From NCBI RefSeq assembly GCF_001999335.1, contig NZ_MLHS01000017.1:1-64000 (forward strand): a DNA stretch of 64,000 nucleotides, in the 5' to 3' direction. Source of the stretch: Rodentibacter sp. Ppn85. Lineage in GTDB: Bacteria; Pseudomonadota; Gammaproteobacteria; Enterobacterales; Pasteurellaceae. Numbering within the stretch: the first letter of the stretch is position 1; each line of letters starts with the position of its first letter. The position numbers and the translations under genes were made by a program. This document shows positions 27,761-36,106 of this stretch, in pieces. The notes beneath the pieces are model-generated. The model saw only the letters and a list, made by a program, of their open reading frames with translations, was not told the origin of the DNA and searched no databases.

Positions 27761-28762
27761 ATGAGTACAATTCATGATGTTGCAAAGCTCGCTAAAGTTT
27801 CCGTTGCAACAGTATCTCGTGTGTTAAATAATCATCCGTCAGTCAGTAAAAAAACCCGTCTTTCCGTACAAAATGCGATTTCACAATTAAGTTATCAGCC
27901 TAATGCCAATGCACAGGCGCTCGCTGTACAAAATACCGATACGATTGGTGTTGTGGTAACAGATGTCACGGATTCTTTTTTTGCTATTTTAGTGAAAGCA
28001 GTGGATAAAGTGGCTGAATCCCATAATAAAACGATTTTAATCGGCATTGGTTATCATCATGCAGAAAAAGAACGCGAGGCGATTAATACGTTATTACGTA
28101 AACGTTGCAGCTGCTTGGTCGTTCATTCTAAAGCGCTTTCAGATGAAGAACTTAAAGATTATCTTGATAAAGTGAAAGGAATGGTGGTGATTAACCGTGT
28201 CATTAAAGGCTATGAAAATCGTTGCATAAGTTTGGATAATCAAAAAGGTACTTATATTGCAACGGAAATGCTCATTCGGTGCGGGCATAAAAAGATTGCT
28301 TATATCGGTTCCAACCATGCTATTTTTGATGAAATTGAGCGTCGAACCGGCTATCTAGAAGCGTTAAAAATGCACAATCACCCCATCGTTAAACACGCAA
28401 TCGTGCATAATTCTCCAGATTTTGAGGGAGGAGAACAAGCAATGATTGATTTGCTCAGTTACAATAAAGATTTGACCGCTGTCGTTGCTTACAATGATTC
28501 TATGGCTGCCGGTGCAATTTCAGTGCTAAATGAAAACAATATCAAGGTTCCAAGTCAGTTTTCCATTATCGGATTTGATGATATGCCGATTGCGCGTTAT
28601 TTAATCCCTAAACTCACGACAATTCGCTATCCCATTGATTTAATGGCAACTTATGCAGCCAATTTAGCATTAAGTTTAGTTGATGAAAGTATTGCAACTC
28701 CCTTAACGATTCAATTTAACCCAACATTGGTTCGCCGTTTTTCTGTAGAGCCGGCAAATTAA
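27761..28762 (+). CDS. galS: LacI-family galactose repressor (GalS/GalR)
   Basis: A 333-residue LacI-family regulator: helix-turn-helix at residues 3-25 ([20 protein letters not shown]), hinge helix near NANAQALAV, then a periplasmic-binding-protein-like sugar domain ([41 protein letters not shown]). Position between galTKM and mglBAC indicates control of galactose genes. Operators with the GalR/GalS core occur at galT, before galS itself and before mglB. AGAGGG precedes the ATG. GalS versus GalR cannot be settled by eye. Confidence 0.93.
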   Translation: MSTIHDVAKLAKVSVATVSRVLNNHPSVSKKTRLSVQNAISQLSYQPNANAQALAVQNTDTIGVVVTDVTDSFFAILVKAVDKVAESHNKTILIGIGYHHAEKEREAINTLLRKRCSCLVVHSKALSDEELKDYLDKVKGMVVINRVIKGYENRCISLDNQKGTYIATEMLIRCGHKKIAYIGSNHAIFDEIERRTGYLEALKMHNHPIVKHAIVHNSPDFEGGEQAMIDLLSYNKDLTAVVAYNDSMAAGAISVLNENNIKVPSQFSIIGFDDMPIARYLIPKLTTIRYPIDLMATYAANLALSLVDESIATPLTIQFNPTLVRRFSVEPAN

Positions 28763-28764
28763 AA

Positions 28765-28780
28765 TGTGATAAAGATCACA
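28765..28780. promoter_or_regulatory. Upstream CRP site of the mgl promoter
   Basis: TGTGATAAAGATCACA has perfect TGTGA and TCACA arms at the CRP spacing. Its centre is at about -91.5 from the predicted mglB start near 28864. Confidence 0.75.
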
Positions 28781-28796
28781 AATTTTAATATTCCTT

Positions 28797-28810
28797 TGTA
28801 ATCGTTTTCA
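28797..28810. promoter_or_regulatory. GalR/GalS-type operator of the mgl promoter
   Basis: TGTAATCGTTTTCA contains the AATCGTTT core. Its centre (28803.5) is 60.5 bp before the predicted start, the same distance as the external operator of the E. coli gal promoter, and it lies between two CRP sites. Confidence 0.7.
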
Positions 28811-28814
28811 TTTA

Positions 28815-28830
28815 TGTGAGTTTGATCACA
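28815..28830. promoter_or_regulatory. Proximal CRP site of the mgl promoter
   Basis: TGTGAGTTTGATCACA has perfect CRP arms. Its centre (28822.5) is 41.5 bp before the predicted start at about 28864, the class II activator position. Confidence 0.75.
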
Positions 28831-28851
28831 GACTTACAGGAATTTGCTCAG

Positions 28852-28857
28852 TATTAT
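28852..28857 (+). promoter_or_regulatory. Predicted -10 element of the mgl promoter
   Basis: TATTAT lies the right distance downstream of the proximal CRP site for CRP-dependent transcription starting near 28864. There is no good -35 hexamer, as is usual at class II CRP promoters. Confidence 0.5.
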
Positions 28858-28867
28858 GCCAAAGCAG

Positions 28868-28885
28868 TTATGACAGCTGTCATAA
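28868..28885. promoter_or_regulatory. Unassigned 18-bp perfect palindrome in the mgl leader
   Basis: TTATGACAGCTGTCATAA is a perfect 18-bp palindrome beginning about 4 bp after the predicted mglB start. It does not match GalS or CRP sites. It may be an operator for another dimeric regulator; lacking a loop, it is a poor hairpin. Confidence 0.4.
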
Positions 28886-28938
28886 TAACATACAGTGTCT
28901 TCTTTAATTCACATCAACCTTCCAACTAGGAGTGTTTT

Positions 28939-29934
28939 ATGAAAAAAACAACAATATTAAGTGCAATTGCTTTAGCAGTAGGTTTAGGCTCGGTTACGGC
29001 AAGCTATGCAGCCAATAACCGTATTGGAGTCACTATTTATAAATATGATGACAACTTTATGTCATTAATGCGTAAAGAAATTGATAAAGAAGCGAAAACC
29101 TTACAAGGCATTGAGTTATTAATGAATGACTCTCAAAATGCCCAATCTATCCAAAATGACCAAGTTGACGTGTTACTTTCTAAAGGCGTGAAAGCGCTTG
29201 CAATCAACTTAGTGGATCCGGCTGCCGCACCAACCATTATCGGTAAAGCCAAACCGGATAATATTCCTGTGGTGTTCTTCAATAAAGATCCCGGTGCAAA
29301 AGCGATTGGTAGCTATGAACAGGCCTACTATGTCGGTACTGATCCAAAAGAATCAGGCATTATCCAAGGTGAGTTAATTGCAAAACAATGGAAAGCAACA
29401 CCTGAATTTGATTTAAACAAAGACGGTAAAATCCAATTTGTATTACTAAAAGGCGAACCTGGACATCCTGATGCTGAAGCCCGAACAAAATATGTTATAG
29501 ACGAATTAAATAAACAAGGTATTCAAACGGAACAATTATTTATTGATACCGGTATGTGGGATGCCGCAATGGCAAAAGACAAAGTGGATGCTTGGTTATC
29601 CAGTTCTAAAGCCAATAATATTGAAGTGATAATTTCCAATAATGACGGTATGGCATTAGGTGCATTGGAAGCAACAAAAGCTCACGGTAAAAAATTACCG
29701 ATTTTCGGTGTCGATGCTTTACCTGAAGCCCTACAACTTATTAAGAAAGGGGAGTTAGCAGGTACAGTATTAAATGACGGAGTAAATCAAGGTAAAGCCG
29801 TTGTTCAATTAGCCAATAACCTCGCCCAAGGCAAAACAGCTACCGAAGGCACCAAATGGGAATTAAAAGATCGCGTTGTTCGTATCCCTTATGTAGGTGT
29901 GGATAAGGATAATTTAGCTGAATTCTTAAAATAA
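28939..29934 (+). CDS. mglB: MglB, galactose/glucose-binding periplasmic protein
   Basis: A 331-residue periplasmic sugar-binding protein with signal peptide ([19 protein letters not shown], cleavage about residue 24). Sugar- and Ca2+-binding landmarks of GGBP are present: [16 protein letters not shown] near the start, [17 protein letters not shown] (EF-hand-like calcium loop with DLNKDGKIQ), [24 protein letters not shown] and [12 protein letters not shown]. It delivers galactose or glucose to MglAC. AGGAG precedes the ATG, and the gene lies behind the CRP/GalS-controlled promoter. Confidence 0.97.
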   Translation: MKKTTILSAIALAVGLGSVTASYAANNRIGVTIYKYDDNFMSLMRKEIDKEAKTLQGIELLMNDSQNAQSIQNDQVDVLLSKGVKALAINLVDPAAAPTIIGKAKPDNIPVVFFNKDPGAKAIGSYEQAYYVGTDPKESGIIQGELIAKQWKATPEFDLNKDGKIQFVLLKGEPGHPDAEARTKYVIDELNKQGIQTEQLFIDTGMWDAAMAKDKVDAWLSSSKANNIEVIISNNDGMALGALEATKAHGKKLPIFGVDALPEALQLIKKGELAGTVLNDGVNQGKAVVQLANNLAQGKTATEGTKWELKDRVVRIPYVGVDKDNLAEFLK

Positions 29935-30002
29935 AACTAATATCAGTGACGTAACCTTTAGGGGGAGTATTTCTACTTCCCCTATTTCAAATGAGGTTGG
30001 AT

Positions 30003-31523
30003 ATGACAACTCAAGATTTAAGTCAAAACAGTCAAGTGCTGCTTACGATGACCAATGTCAGTAAATCCTTTCCAGGCGTAAAAGCCTTAGATAATGCAAA
30101 CCTAACCGTCCGTTCTCATTCTGTTCATGCCTTAATGGGAGAAAATGGAGCGGGAAAATCTACATTGTTAAAATGTTTGTTCGGCATTTATGCCAAAGAC
30201 GAAGGTGAGATTTTTTTCTTAGGTAAACCCGTCAATTTTAAAACATCAAAAGAAGCCCTAGAAAATGGTATTTCTATGGTGCACCAAGAACTCAATCTCG
30301 TGCGCCAAACCAGTGTCATGGACAACCTTTGGCTCGGACGCTATCCGCTAAAAGGCCCCTTTGTCGATCATGCTAAAATGTATCATGATACCAAAGCGAT
30401 TTTTGATGAATTGGAGATTGATGTCGATCCAAAAGAAAAAGTCGCCAAACTTTCTGTTTCTCAAATGCAGATGATCGAGATTGCCAAAGCATTCTCTTAC
30501 GATGCCAAAATTGTCATTATGGATGAACCCACATCCTCGCTTTCTGAAAAAGAAGTTGAACATCTGTTTAAAATTATTCAAAAATTAAAAGATCGCGGCT
30601 GCGGCATTATTTACATTTCTCACAAAATGGATGAAATTTTTAAAATTTGTGACGAAATTACTATTTTACGTGATGGGAAGTGGATCAATACCGTACCGGT
30701 AAAAACTTCCAGTATGGAACAAATTGTTTCAATGATGGTAGGACGCGAACTTACTCAACGTTTCCCTGAAAAAACGAATATCCCAAAAGAAGTTGTTCTT
30801 CAAGTCGAACATTTAACTGCCATGAATCAACCTTCTATTCAAGATGTTTCTTTTGAATTGCGTAAGGGTGAAATTTTAGGTATTGCAGGTCTAGTCGGTG
30901 CAAAACGTACAGATATTGTCGAAGCTATTTTCGGCGTACGCGAACTCAAAAGCGGTACGATTAAGCTGTACGATAAAATTGTCAAAAATCGAACCGCACT
31001 TGAAGCGATTAACAACGGTTTTGCACTTGTCACCGAAGAACGCCGCACCACCGGGATCTACTCCAATCTAAGCATTGAATTCAATTCATTGATTTCAAAT
31101 ATGAAATCTTATCTTACGCCTTGGAAGTTACTTAGCAATAAGAAAATGCGGAGTGATACCCAATGGGTAATTGATTCTATGAATGTAAAAACGCCTTCAC
31201 ACAAAACCACGATTGGTTCACTTTCCGGCGGCAATCAACAAAAAGTCATTATCGGTCGTTGGTTACTTACCCAACCGGAAATTTTGATGCTTGATGAACC
31301 AACCCGAGGCATTGATATCGGTGCTAAATTTGAAATTTACCAGCTCATTCAAGAGCTTGCCAAAAAAGACAAAGGCATCATTATGATTTCCTCTGAGATG
31401 CCGGAGTTATTAGGGACAACCGATAGAATTCTCGTAATGAGTAACGGTCGGGTTGCCGGTATTGTAGAGACTGCAAAAACTTCTCAGGAAGAAATTTTGC
31501 AGTTGGCGGCGAAATATTTATAA
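30003..31523 (+). CDS. mglA: MglA, duplicated ATPase of the galactose ABC transporter
   Basis: A 506-residue protein with two fused ABC domains. The first has Walker [10 protein letters not shown] and signature [15 protein letters not shown] with DEPTSSL; the second has the degenerate loop [15 protein letters not shown] and signature [16 protein letters not shown] with [12 protein letters not shown]. An earlier in-frame ATG at 29991 is possible, but the ATG at 30003 has GAGGT 5 bp upstream and gives the family length. It powers MglC. It follows mglB by 68 bp. Confidence 0.96.
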   Translation: MTTQDLSQNSQVLLTMTNVSKSFPGVKALDNANLTVRSHSVHALMGENGAGKSTLLKCLFGIYAKDEGEIFFLGKPVNFKTSKEALENGISMVHQELNLVRQTSVMDNLWLGRYPLKGPFVDHAKMYHDTKAIFDELEIDVDPKEKVAKLSVSQMQMIEIAKAFSYDAKIVIMDEPTSSLSEKEVEHLFKIIQKLKDRGCGIIYISHKMDEIFKICDEITILRDGKWINTVPVKTSSMEQIVSMMVGRELTQRFPEKTNIPKEVVLQVEHLTAMNQPSIQDVSFELRKGEILGIAGLVGAKRTDIVEAIFGVRELKSGTIKLYDKIVKNRTALEAINNGFALVTEERRTTGIYSNLSIEFNSLISNMKSYLTPWKLLSNKKMRSDTQWVIDSMNVKTPSHKTTIGSLSGGNQQKVIIGRWLLTQPEILMLDEPTRGIDIGAKFEIYQLIQELAKKDKGIIMISSEMPELLGTTDRILVMSNGRVAGIVETAKTSQEEILQLAAKYL

Positions 31524-31541
31524 CAACATAAGGAACGAATT

Positions 31542-32552
31542 ATGAGTGCCCTAGAAAAAAATAAATCCGTTGATCTTTTAAAACAAAATGCGATCTATTT
31601 TGTGCTACTAATTTTACTCGGTATTATCATTGCGCAAGATTCCGACTTTTTAAATCTTATCAATTTTAGTAATATTCTTACCCAATCCTCCGTGCGTTTA
31701 ATTATCGCCTTGGGTGTGGCGGGATTATTGGTTACGCAAGGTACCGACTTATCTGCCGGTCGTCAGGTCGGTTTAGCCGCGGTAATTTCTGCAACTATGT
31801 TACAATCTATGGAAAATATGAACCGTGTTTTCCCCGATTTAGGTGAAATCCCAATTCCTGTTGTGATCCTAGCCGTTTGTGCCGTAGGTGCTGTTATCGG
31901 CTTAGTTAATGGTTTAGTCATTGCTTATCTTAACGTCACGCCATTTATTGCCACGATGGGAACAATGATCATTGTTTATGGTTTCAACTCTCTTTATTAC
32001 GATGCAGTAGGTGGCTCACCTATCGCCGGTTTTAATGAAAATTTTTCTGAATTTGCACAAGGATTCTTCCGAATCGGTAGCTTTAAACTTTCATATATCA
32101 CTATTTATGCAGCTATTGCTTCATTTTTAGTGTGGATAATGTGGAATAAAACCCGTTTCGGTAAAAACATCTTTGCTATTGGTGGGAATCCGGAAGCTGC
32201 AAGAGTATCCGGTGTAAACGTTGCCCGTAATCTTGTTATAATTTATATCATTGCGGGAATGTTCTATGCTTTCGGCGGTATGTTAGAAGCCGGTCGAATC
32301 GGTTCTGCAACTAACAATCTAGGGTTTATGTATGAATTGGATGCCATTGCAGCCTGCGTAGTTGGTGGCGTATCGTTCGCCGGTGGTGTTGGTACTGTAA
32401 TTGGTGTGGTTACCGGTGTTATCATCTTTACCGTCATCAACTACGGTTTAACCTATATTGGAGTAAGCCCTTATTGGCAATACATTATCAAAGGTAGCAT
32501 CATCATTTTAGCTGTTGCGATAGACTCATTAAAATACGCGAAGAAAAAATAG
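31542..32552 (+). CDS. mglC: MglC, permease of the galactose ABC transporter
   Basis: A 336-residue BPD_transp_2 permease with about nine to ten helices. Landmarks are SVRLIIALGVAGLLVTQGTDLSAGRQVGLAAV, IGLVNGLVIAYLNVTPFIATMGTM and the coupling region FAIGGNPEAARVSGVNV. It starts 18 bp after mglA with AAGGAA as ribosome binding site. It is the last gene of the operon; the next strong terminator lies 165 bp downstream. Confidence 0.96.
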   Translation: MSALEKNKSVDLLKQNAIYFVLLILLGIIIAQDSDFLNLINFSNILTQSSVRLIIALGVAGLLVTQGTDLSAGRQVGLAAVISATMLQSMENMNRVFPDLGEIPIPVVILAVCAVGAVIGLVNGLVIAYLNVTPFIATMGTMIIVYGFNSLYYDAVGGSPIAGFNENFSEFAQGFFRIGSFKLSYITIYAAIASFLVWIMWNKTRFGKNIFAIGGNPEAARVSGVNVARNLVIIYIIAGMFYAFGGMLEAGRIGSATNNLGFMYELDAIAACVVGGVSFAGGVGTVIGVVTGVIIFTVINYGLTYIGVSPYWQYIIKGSIIILAVAIDSLKYAKKK

Positions 32553-32717
32553 CAAAAAATACGGTATTTATATAGCAAATACACAAAATAAAATTTATAC
32601 AAAATATAGAGCGTACTGCGTACGCCCTAGGCTAAGCTAAAATTTTTAATATTGGACACAGTGTACTCTACAGTCATCTTTAAATATCAGTTTTGTCCAA
32701 CTGCTACATAATATTAA

Positions 32718-32757
32718 AAAAATAAACCGCACTTTTTTTAGGTGCGGTTTATTTTTT
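32718..32757. terminator. Uptake-signal dyad terminator between mglC and the lipoprotein gene
   Basis: AATAAACCGCAC pairs with GTGCGGTTTATT around a 9-nt loop, with A residues on the left and six T on the right, so it can stop both the mgl transcript and the convergent small-gene transcript. The preceding intergenic stretch (32553-32717) also contains a weak hairpin GCGTAC-TGC-GTACGC at 32611-32625. Confidence 0.8.
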
Positions 32758-32797
32758 AATTTGAAACAAAAAAGCTGTTAAACTCGGCTATCTTTCA

Positions 32798-33091
32798 TTA
32801 CCAATGATGATAACCTCTATAATAACCAAACCCAATACTAGGGATAATAACGGGTACGCGTTGGTAAATAACTTTCTGGCGACTATCACTCCCATTCATT
32901 TTAATCGGATCTGAAATATCTTTTGTAGCTCTTGCTTTTTGTTCGGCAGTTACCGTATTACCACCGGCTACTCGAGCTTGATACTCATGAACCGTTTTCA
33001 TATCATAAACACCTATATCTTGCTGCACTGATTGTTGTGAGCTACAAGCAACAAGAAATAATATCGGACATATAATTAATAATCTTTTCAT
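32798..33091 (-). CDS. Small predicted lipoprotein of unknown function
   Basis: A 97-residue protein with a lipoprotein signal (MKRLLIICPILFLVACSSQ, lipobox LVAC, lipidated Cys16). The mature part contains VTAEQKARATKDISDP and ends with an aromatic/glycine tail GFGYYRGYHHW. I do not recognise the family. It overlaps the preceding exported protein gene by 4 bp, so the two are translationally coupled and probably act together in the cell envelope. Ser-Ser after the Cys predicts outer membrane sorting under the usual +2 rule. Confidence 0.7.
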   Translation of the reverse strand: MKRLLIICPILFLVACSSQQSVQQDIGVYDMKTVHEYQARVAGGNTVTAEQKARATKDISDPIKMNGSDSRQKVIYQRVPVIIPSIGFGYYRGYHHW

Positions 33092-33651
33092 TTTGCTCCC
33101 TTTTTACAAACCATTTTATTCAAAAGTTGTTTATTGCTATCCACCGTATCTTTAATAGTTTGCTTTATTTGTCTCCCTTCCCGCTCACGAATCTCTTTCT
33201 CTAATTGAGGATTATCAATAACATAAATAGGTGCATACTGTATATTTTGGGGATCATCTTGCCGATAAAGCGAAGCCCCTATAATTCCACCGTAGTATTG
33301 ACTATCATCGTTAGGATATATGTAATTATTCGTGGAATTTATAAAATCTACCCCATTATCTCCCTCAAAACCATTGCATACCCCCTCACCGGACACAAAA
33401 ACACTTCTAGAAGAGAAATTCTCATTCACCATATACACTTCAAACTCAACACTATTAGCTAAATTTTTTGTATCCCGAATCGAAGTATTCGGTTCTATAA
33501 TTCGCTGTTCTTTACTATCAATATAACCCGTTAAATTCTGAGTATCTTCTGATATTCTAACAACAATCGTTTTTGCGCTAACAAAAACCGATAAAGACAA
33601 AAAAAATAATATAGAAAAACATAAGAGATAAGTATAGTATTTCATATTCAT
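33088..33651 (-). CDS. Exported protein of unknown function
   Basis: A 187-residue protein with an N-terminal hydrophobic signal (LLCFSILFFLSLSVFVSAKT, likely cleavage after VSA). The mature part is beta-rich early (KTIVVRISEDTQNLTGYID, VEFEVYMVNENFSSRSVFV) and helical and charged at the end (EKEIREREGRQIKQTIKDTVDSNKQ). Two cysteines (GEGVCNGF and MVCKKGAK) could form a disulfide. No family recognised. It looks more AT-rich than the adjacent ccm genes, which may mean recent acquisition. It is the first gene of a two-gene unit with the small lipoprotein. Confidence 0.7.
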   Translation of the reverse strand: MNMKYYTYLLCFSILFFLSLSVFVSAKTIVVRISEDTQNLTGYIDSKEQRIIEPNTSIRDTKNLANSVEFEVYMVNENFSSRSVFVSGEGVCNGFEGDNGVDFINSTNNYIYPNDDSQYYGGIIGASLYRQDDPQNIQYAPIYVIDNPQLEKEIREREGRQIKQTIKDTVDSNKQLLNKMVCKKGAK

Positions 33652-33661
33652 TCTTATATTA

Positions 33662-34053
33662 TTAATAAGTTTGATAAAATTCTACAGGTAAACTATCCAA
33701 ATCTTTGCAGAAAGTATACTTCATTTTAGTTAATTTATCGACCTTAATGGATTCACAGGAAACACCCTTATTCGCTAAATAAGAAACACAAGATCCCATA
33801 TCCTTAACTTTAAGCGCCAAATGTCGTAAACCACAAGCCTTGGGATAATTTAACCTTTTAGGCGGATTTGGAAAAGAGAAAAGTTCAATTTTACTACCAT
33901 CAGAAAATTCTAAAGCTAATTTGTAACTATCGCGTTCCCCCCGATAAGTTTCGGCAATCACCTTTGTACCTAAAATTTCTGTATAAAATTGCTTAGGACG
34001 CAAATAATCCGAAACAATGACGGCAACATGATGAACATCTTCAATTCAAACAT
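33662..34053 (-). pseudogene. VOC (glyoxalase-like) family gene with an N-terminal frameshift
   Basis: The body (about 113 codons from a TTG at 34003) is a vicinal-oxygen-chelate domain: KQFYTEILGTKVIAETYR, KIELFSFPNPP, ACGLRHLALKVKD and SLPVEFYQTY. The same frame extends upstream as DVHHVAVIVSDYL, which supplies the first metal-binding His expected of the family, but it has no start codon before a TGA. The only nearby ATG (34053, 3 bp after the ccmI stop) encodes MFELK in another frame. One missing base near 34041-34043 would join them into a normal protein of about 130 residues. A frameshift mutation or sequencing error is likely; translation from the internal TTG would lack that His. Confidence 0.65.
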
Positions 34054-34055
34054 GA

Positions 34056-34973
34056 CTAATTTTTCTCTGGTGTAATACTTTTTGATTTTTCCTGTTCTTG
34101 AACTTCCAACGCATCACGTGCAGCACGAATACTTTTTTCAATTAACGCGACTCGTTCATCATCTTTTGGCATTAAACGTAACATCATCGCCCAAGTCACT
34201 GCCGCCATTTTATAATCTTCCGTTTCAAAATAACGAAATGCCAATAAACTTAATGCTTCAATATTACTATGATCTTTGCGGATAACTTCTCGTAATAAAT
34301 CACTACCTTTTAGTTTATCCGTCACATCTTCTGAAAACATTAATACACGAGCATAGCTCAATTTATATTGTAAATTATCAGGCTCAAACCTATTTGCTTT
34401 TTGGTAGCTATCGAACGCCAAACGGGCATCACCTAAATTCATACCAATTTGTCCCAACCACCACCACTTTTGTGCGTCCTGTGGATTTTTCTGTAAATCG
34501 ATACGAAGTGCAATTGAAAATTGCTGCATTTCACTATCCGAAAGAGGATTTGTCTCTTCCTCTTTCATTCTCTCGTAAAAATAAGGCAATTTTGCATAAG
34601 TTTGCTCTAACATTGATTCCGCCTGCCAAGATCCAACCATAAAGTAGCTTGCTCCTGCAATAATCCCCATCGCAAGCATACCTGAAACAAACCAAATTTT
34701 TCCATAAGATCTTTCATTTGGGATTATTTTTTCTTCCTGATAAGAGATATCATCTAATAAAGTTTTCTGCAATTCTTGTTTAAGTAATTCTACATTTTCC
34801 ACTAGCCCCTGCGCATCATCCCGTTCGATTTCTTGCAAGCGTGAGAAATAGAGTGCCTTATTCAGTTCATCACGTTTTTGTTTATTTTGCGTTTTAAACC
34901 GACACAACAAAGGATAAAAACAAATTAACGCCACCAGTAAAGTGATTGCGGCCAAACTCAATGCAAAACTCAT
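34056..34973 (-). CDS. ccmI: CcmI, cytochrome c maturation TPR protein
   Basis: A 305-residue protein: N-terminal membrane helix (LAAITLLVALICFYPLL), cytoplasmic leucine-rich linker (LYFSRLQEIERDDAQGLV), second helix (IWFVSGMLAMGIIAGASYFMV) and a periplasmic TPR region (WWWLGQIGMNLGDARLAFDSYQKANRFEP, LSLLAFRYFETEDYKMAAVTWAMML). It is the separate CcmI type, which chaperones apocytochrome c to the CcmFH haem lyase; in E. coli this domain is fused to CcmH. It directly follows ccmH. Confidence 0.87.
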   Translation of the reverse strand: MSFALSLAAITLLVALICFYPLLCRFKTQNKQKRDELNKALYFSRLQEIERDDAQGLVENVELLKQELQKTLLDDISYQEEKIIPNERSYGKIWFVSGMLAMGIIAGASYFMVGSWQAESMLEQTYAKLPYFYERMKEEETNPLSDSEMQQFSIALRIDLQKNPQDAQKWWWLGQIGMNLGDARLAFDSYQKANRFEPDNLQYKLSYARVLMFSEDVTDKLKGSDLLREVIRKDHSNIEALSLLAFRYFETEDYKMAAVTWAMMLRLMPKDDERVALIEKSIRAARDALEVQEQEKSKSITPEKN

Positions 34974-35438
34974 CTATTTATCCTTTTGATTCAATAATTC
35001 AGCTAAACGTGCATTTTCTTCTTCCGTTAAAACGGTGTCGGTTTTCACCGCACTTTGTTTTTTAGACTTAGGCTTCATTAGGAAAAAAACACCGAATAAT
35101 ATGAGAAATAATGGAGCAAACCATAAAATTAAGGTACTCGCCGTCATAGGAGGATCATAGGTCACAAAATTACCATAACGCGCCACCATATATTCCACGA
35201 CGTCATTTTTCGATTTCCCTTCTTGTAACAACTCAAAGACTTTGTTACGCATATCTACCGCGATCGTTGCATTAGAATCCGCAATATTATTATTTTGACA
35301 TTGCGGGCAACGCAAAGATTGCGTAAGTTGGTGATAATCGTTTTCTTGCTGTTGCGAGCTAAAATTTAGCACATCAATGGCAGAGAACGCCACGGTACTA
35401 AATAAAAGTGCGGTAAAAAAAAGCCCTAATTTTTTCAT
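34974..35438 (-). CDS. ccmH: CcmH, thiol-redox subunit of cytochrome c haem lyase
   Basis: A 154-residue periplasmic protein anchored by a C-terminal helix (LILWFAPLFLILFGVFFLM) with signal peptide KLGLFFTALLFSTVAFS. The active site is LRCPQCQNNNIADSNA (Cys43 and Cys46 region), the CxxC that reduces or holds apocytochrome thiols. It is the short form without the TPR domain, consistent with a separate ccmI. It overlaps ccmG by 4 bp and an uptake signal lies in its signal-peptide codons. Confidence 0.95.
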   Translation of the reverse strand: MKKLGLFFTALLFSTVAFSAIDVLNFSSQQQENDYHQLTQSLRCPQCQNNNIADSNATIAVDMRNKVFELLQEGKSKNDVVEYMVARYGNFVTYDPPMTASTLILWFAPLFLILFGVFFLMKPKSKKQSAVKTDTVLTEEENARLAELLNQKDK

Positions 35439-35983
35439 TGTGCCTGCTCCGCAAGTTTGTCATAAATCGGTTTTAAAGTACCCAACCACACTTTATCGTT
35501 TACATCCCCGGCCAAACGATAATGAATTACGCCTTTGCCATCCACAATAAAAGTCTCCGGCGCACCATATACCCCCAAGTCTAAGCCAAAAGATCCCTTC
35601 TCATCTTTCAACACAACTTGATAGGGATTACCTAAATCTTTTAACCATTTTATTGCTTTTGTCGATTCATCTTTATAATTCAACCCAATAATATTCACAC
35701 CTTGTTGCGCGAGTTTATTTAAGTATTGATGTTCGGCATAACAGGTTGGGCACCAAGTCGCCCATACGTTTAACAAAACCGGTTTGCCTTGGCGGAATAG
35801 CTCATCACCATAAACCTTATTTTCAAAGAGTTCCGTTAAGCTTTTCATCGGGACGGGTTTTCCAACCAACGCCGATTCCAAGGCCTTAATATCTTCACCT
35901 TGAGCATTACGGTTAAGTTGCACTAAAAAGGCAACAACCACTGCTAAAAAGAGAACAAGAGGAATCAATAATTTTTTTTTCAT
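35435..35983 (-). CDS. ccmG: CcmG (DsbE), thioredoxin-like reductase for cytochrome c maturation
   Basis: A 182-residue membrane-tethered thioredoxin-fold protein: N-terminal anchor (LLIPLVLFLAVVVAFLV) and active site NVWATWCPTCYAEH (CxxC). The family cis-proline region YGAPETFIVDGKG is present. It keeps apocytochrome CXXCH cysteines reduced using electrons from the DsbD/CcdA system. A 123-bp gap separates it from ccmF, unusual in this otherwise tight operon. Confidence 0.95.
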   Translation of the reverse strand: MKKKLLIPLVLFLAVVVAFLVQLNRNAQGEDIKALESALVGKPVPMKSLTELFENKVYGDELFRQGKPVLLNVWATWCPTCYAEHQYLNKLAQQGVNIIGLNYKDESTKAIKWLKDLGNPYQVVLKDEKGSFGLDLGVYGAPETFIVDGKGVIHYRLAGDVNDKVWLGTLKPIYDKLAEQAQ

Positions 35984-36106
35984 TTCTACCGCTCTTTTAA
36001 GTAACTGTCCTTTCCTTATTTGGAAATGGTTGTCAAAAAATCAATCACGCTATATTTTCCACATACTTTCACTTCCATAAGGAAAATCAGGAATGCAATA
36101 TGGGAG

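Noticed and set aside
36016-36078. 20-codon minus-strand frame (MEVKVCGKYSVIDFLTTISK) in the ccmF-ccmG gap
   Set aside because: Very short, with no convincing ribosome binding site and no similarity I can name. It could be a leader peptide, but nothing in the sequence supports this.
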